A stretch of DNA of 64,000 nt from Acidobacteriota bacterium (GTDB lineage Bacteria > Acidobacteriota > Terriglobia > Acidiferrales > UBA7541), in contig JABCZD010000003.1 in assembly GCA_013289855.1 (NCBI GenBank), positions 124,001 to 188,000 of the forward strand. Direction: 5' to 3'. Under the pieces are notes generated by a model, which was given only the letters and a program-made list of their open reading frames with translations, was not told the origin of the DNA and did no database searches. Position numbers and translations under genes: made by a program. Positions 61,869 through 64,000 of this stretch are shown here, in pieces. Each line of letters starts with the position of its first letter. The stretch's first letter is position 1.

Positions 61869-62531
61869 CTATTTGCGGAGAGCCTTGGCTAAGAGGAAGG
61901 CGTTGATCTGCATCTCACCGTTCTGGTCGTGACGGCCGTGGTATTTGATGAAGCCAAGCGTTCTGAACTTATTCATAAAAATGTTGACGCGCGAGCGCGT
62001 GGTGCCGATGATCGCCGCGAGGGTCTCTTGCGATATTCCGACAACTTTGCGCAACTTGCGCTGACGGCCGTTCCCCGCGAGCAAAAGAAGAGCGCGGGCG
62101 AGCCGCCTCTCGCCGTAGTGAGAAACCTGGTCGATTAAATCCTCCTCAAGGCGAATGTTGCGCGAAAGCAAATAAGAAAGGAAGGAATAGGAGAGCGCAT
62201 GGTCAGCGTGGAGGGCGCGGATCATCTCGTTTCTTTCAATGACTTTTAGCACCGTGGGTGCCATCGCAGTGGCGGTCCTAATACGAACATTCTGAGTGCC
62301 CAGGCACGGTTCACCAAGAAATTCACCCGGCCCCAGAACGGCGACGATGGCCTGTTTGCCAGTCTTGGAGGCCACGGACAGTTTCACGCGGCCGCTTCGA
62401 ATGTACATGAGGGTCTCGGCGACATCGCCTTGATAAAAAATGGCTCCCCCCGTGGCGAACCTTTCGTATAGCGTGGCCACTCCGCGCAAATTGAAGGAAA
62501 TTTTGGGAGGGGTCGCCATGTTGGACTTCAT
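61869..62531 (-). CDS. Crp/Fnr-family transcriptional regulator
   Basis: The 220-residue product has a better-preserved cyclic-nucleotide-like fold than its neighbour: ERFATGGAIFYQGDVAETLM, YIRSGRVKLSVASKTGKQAI, VAVLGPGEFLGEPCLGTQNV. A dimer helix follows, and then a winged helix (RQRKLRKVVGISQETLAAII, GTTRSRVNIFMNKFRTLGFI). The start is ATG 62531 or 62519. No Cys cluster for an Fe-S centre is seen, so it is not a classical FNR. It converges on the small zinc-ribbon gene with about 37 bases between. Confidence 0.92.
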   Translation of the reverse strand: MKSNMATPPKISFNLRGVATLYERFATGGAIFYQGDVAETLMYIRSGRVKLSVASKTGKQAIVAVLGPGEFLGEPCLGTQNVRIRTATAMAPTVLKVIERNEMIRALHADHALSYSFLSYLLSRNIRLEEDLIDQVSHYGERRLARALLLLAGNGRQRKLRKVVGISQETLAAIIGTTRSRVNIFMNKFRTLGFIKYHGRHDQNGEMQINAFLLAKALRK

Positions 62532-63123
62532 GGGTTAGTTGGGCCTCCGATGGTAATAGGATAGTGCATGTCGCGCGGATTGGGCCATTCGCGGCATGGC
62601 GATCTCCTATAGGGCACTTACTGGGCGGCTTCCTTGGAACCCGGCCTGCGCGCCCCTGCATGAGAATCTTTCCTCGGATGATTGCATCGAACGCGAGGTC
62701 GTGCTGTTCAATTTGGTGCACCGGGGAAGGGTGAATCCATGAACGCTAGGGCGACACCAGGGCATCCGAGGGACATCCGTCGCCTATCGGGTTTCGGCGT
62801 GGCGATGGCGGTGGCTACCCGGGATCGTGCGTCGGCTCTTGGAGTGGCAAGTAGGGGGAGGAAGGCGGCTCCCGGGCGCGGCCCAGACATTGGGCGGAAC
62901 GAGGCTGGAACGAGGGCGGAACGGGGGGCTGGTCGAAAGGGGCATGCATGCAACTAATCCCGGCGGGCAGGGTTCTGGGGCTTACTACTCCAGGAATGCT
63001 CCCTTAGCGGCGAGGGGAGTCGATCAAAGGATTGTTCCCTACTGAAGTAGCGGCGCTTCCAAGAGTTTGCTAGCCGGGTGCCGACAAACTGCGTTTTGCG
63101 GGTAGTGCTTTTTGGGCCGACGA
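62532..63123. other. Intergenic region, no confident gene
   Basis: Almost 600 bases separate the second Crp/Fnr gene from the last gene. A 91-codon frame at 62682-62957 encodes an Arg/Gly/Ala-rich peptide without a domain or a good ribosome binding site; I do not count it as a gene. The part 62840-62950 is extremely G-rich on the plus strand. Confidence 0.4.
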
Positions 63124-64000
63124 ATGAAATTGCACGAACACGAGCGAGTTGGGCCCCACATTGCTGGACTCACGTCCGCAGTGCAACAGGCGGAGATCAG
63201 ACTGCTCCTGGACGGTCGCTGGCCACCGCTCAAGCCGTTGCCGGTATTCAAGTTTGAAACAGCTGAGTATCGCGCCGCGGTTGATTTCGATAAGTTGCGC
63301 GGAGAGTGGGTGTGCCGCAAGACGTCGTTGCCTTCCAATAAGGTTCAGGAACTGCGTGGTGCGCTGGCAGAAATCATCATGGCCTTGCCCCGCGGTGAGG
63401 CCGAAGTGCTTGGCGAACTCGCCGCAGCAGAGCAGCCGGAACAAGAGTTAGAGAAGGACGCCGATCGTCGCCGCGAGGCAATGCAGGCGTGGCAGGAGAA
63501 TCACGAGAGCGGCGTGATCTATGCGGGGTTGCGCGGTTATCTTTCCGAATTCCAGCGAGATGAAATCGAAGACACCATCCGGCTGACGCTTACCGCGCGG
63601 CAGTTGCAGGTCAACCCCAAGAATGTTGCGTACGTGTTTGACGCGCTGGCGAAGGCGGGCGGGAAGCTCGCAACACTCATAGAAATCGCGCGACAGAATA
63701 AGGCGGAGCAGGAAACGGGCGTACCGACGAAGGCAAAATCGGCTGCGGCGGGCGCGTCAGTCTCTTCGGGCACGACGGTTTCCTCGGGCACGACGGGCTC
63801 CTCGGGCGGTCGAGGATTTGTGCCGGTTGCGCCGACTCATTCCACGTTCGACGCCTGCGTCGAGGGCTTGACGCCGGCGGTTGTTGAGAGCGTCATTCCC
63901 GTAAGCATCGAAAGCGTGCCAGAACGGCCGATTGAGAGTGTTTTCCTCGTGCAGGAGCAACGCTCCTCGCCCGAGACCACGCACGCTGCGCCCCCAGCGT
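63124..64000 (+). CDS. Lineage-specific protein of unknown function (3' end outside window)
   Basis: The frame opens at ATG 63124 and stays open to the window edge, giving 292 residues so far. The N-terminal 75 residues (AEIRLLLDGRWPPLKPLPVF, then RGEWVCRKTSLPSNKVQELR) look like a small conserved domain. A helical, charged middle follows (about 75-195: RGALAEIIMALPRGEAEVLG, ELEKDADRRREAMQAWQENH). The tail is Ser/Thr/Gly-rich with repeats of SSGTT and probably disordered (SVSSGTTVSSGTTGSSGGRG). No known domain is recognised. It resembles the protein at 5916 only in style, a folded head plus disordered tail. Confidence 0.7.
   Translation, partial: MKLHEHERVGPHIAGLTSAVQQAEIRLLLDGRWPPLKPLPVFKFETAEYRAAVDFDKLRGEWVCRKTSLPSNKVQELRGALAEIIMALPRGEAEVLGELAAAEQPEQELEKDADRRREAMQAWQENHESGVIYAGLRGYLSEFQRDEIEDTIRLTLTARQLQVNPKNVAYVFDALAKAGGKLATLIEIARQNKAEQETGVPTKAKSAAAGASVSSGTTVSSGTTGSSGGRGFVPVAPTHSTFDACVEGLTPAVVESVIPVSIESVPERPIESVFLVQEQRSSPETTHAAPPA

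Noticed and set aside
62682..62957. A 91-codon Arg/Gly-rich frame
   Set aside because: The composition follows the local G-rich DNA, and no domain or convincing start is present.

Overview
The window looks like chromosomal DNA from a high-GC member of the phylum Acidobacteriota, probably a Terriglobia-like soil lineage. The support is indirect but consistent. It includes a very large TonB-dependent receptor with an N-terminal carboxypeptidase-type regulatory domain. It includes a MacB-like permease of the acidobacterial duplicated orphan permease type and two long serine/threonine kinases ending in TolB/PD40 propellers. It also has paired Crp/Fnr regulators and small Cys/His proteins of the kind that recur in this phylum. 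Most genes are ordinary housekeeping or secreted-catabolism genes. No rRNA, CRISPR array or transposase was seen.

Layout: 0-3.5 kb carries a minus-strand molybdenum cofactor group (moeA, moaC, then an overlapping response regulator cut by the window edge) and purA. 3.5-6.6 kb is gene-poor with small lineage-specific genes, including a receiver-like protein whose phosphoacceptor Asp appears to be Glu. 6.8-10.7 kb holds tag, trxA, glgA and rsmA. 10.8-14.2 kb holds a secreted protein of unknown function, a glycerophosphodiester phosphodiesterase and a two-BON-domain protein. 14.3-18.7 kb is a glyoxylate-shunt locus: a divergent IclR-type regulator, two near-identical palindromic operators, then malate synthase and isocitrate lyase closed by a strong terminator. 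18.7-34.3 kb is dominated by exported degradative enzymes: oligopeptidase B, an amidohydrolase pair in which one partner has lost all metal ligands, a CocE-type esterase, a GH3 glycosidase, a Tat-exported metallo-beta-lactamase-fold protein and a Tat-exported amidase. A SYLF protein, an SPFH protein and a methyltransferase lie among them.

34.3-37.1 kb is the most unusual stretch. It is a compact minus-strand operon of three genes: a winged-helix/PD-(D/E)XK nuclease-like protein, an atypical Ser/Thr kinase and an unrecognised 397-residue protein with a TIM-barrel-like pattern. Its first gene appears to be transcribed as a leaderless mRNA. This is my best candidate for an undescribed, possibly defence-related system. 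37.4-45.3 kb carries a DUF3309 peptide, the orphan permease, a MarR regulator divergent from a membrane-tethered winged-helix regulator through overlapping promoters, and the TonB-dependent receptor. 45.7-52.8 kb is accessory: a small HEPN-like gene overlapping an unknown gene head-to-head, a TylF-type methyltransferase, two VOC proteins, a HigBA toxin-antitoxin pair, and an apparent alkyladenine glycosylase/EamA transporter operon. 52.9-60.4 kb has degenerate tRNA sequences and two paralogous PD40 kinases in inverted orientation, each flanked by related hairpin repeats, around an exported alpha/beta hydrolase. 60.6-64 kb has two Crp/Fnr regulators, a small zinc-ribbon protein and the start of a lineage-specific protein that runs off the window.

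Short GC-rich palindromes, often preceded by TTGTAG or TTGTGG, recur in many of the gaps between genes and form a dispersed repeat family.
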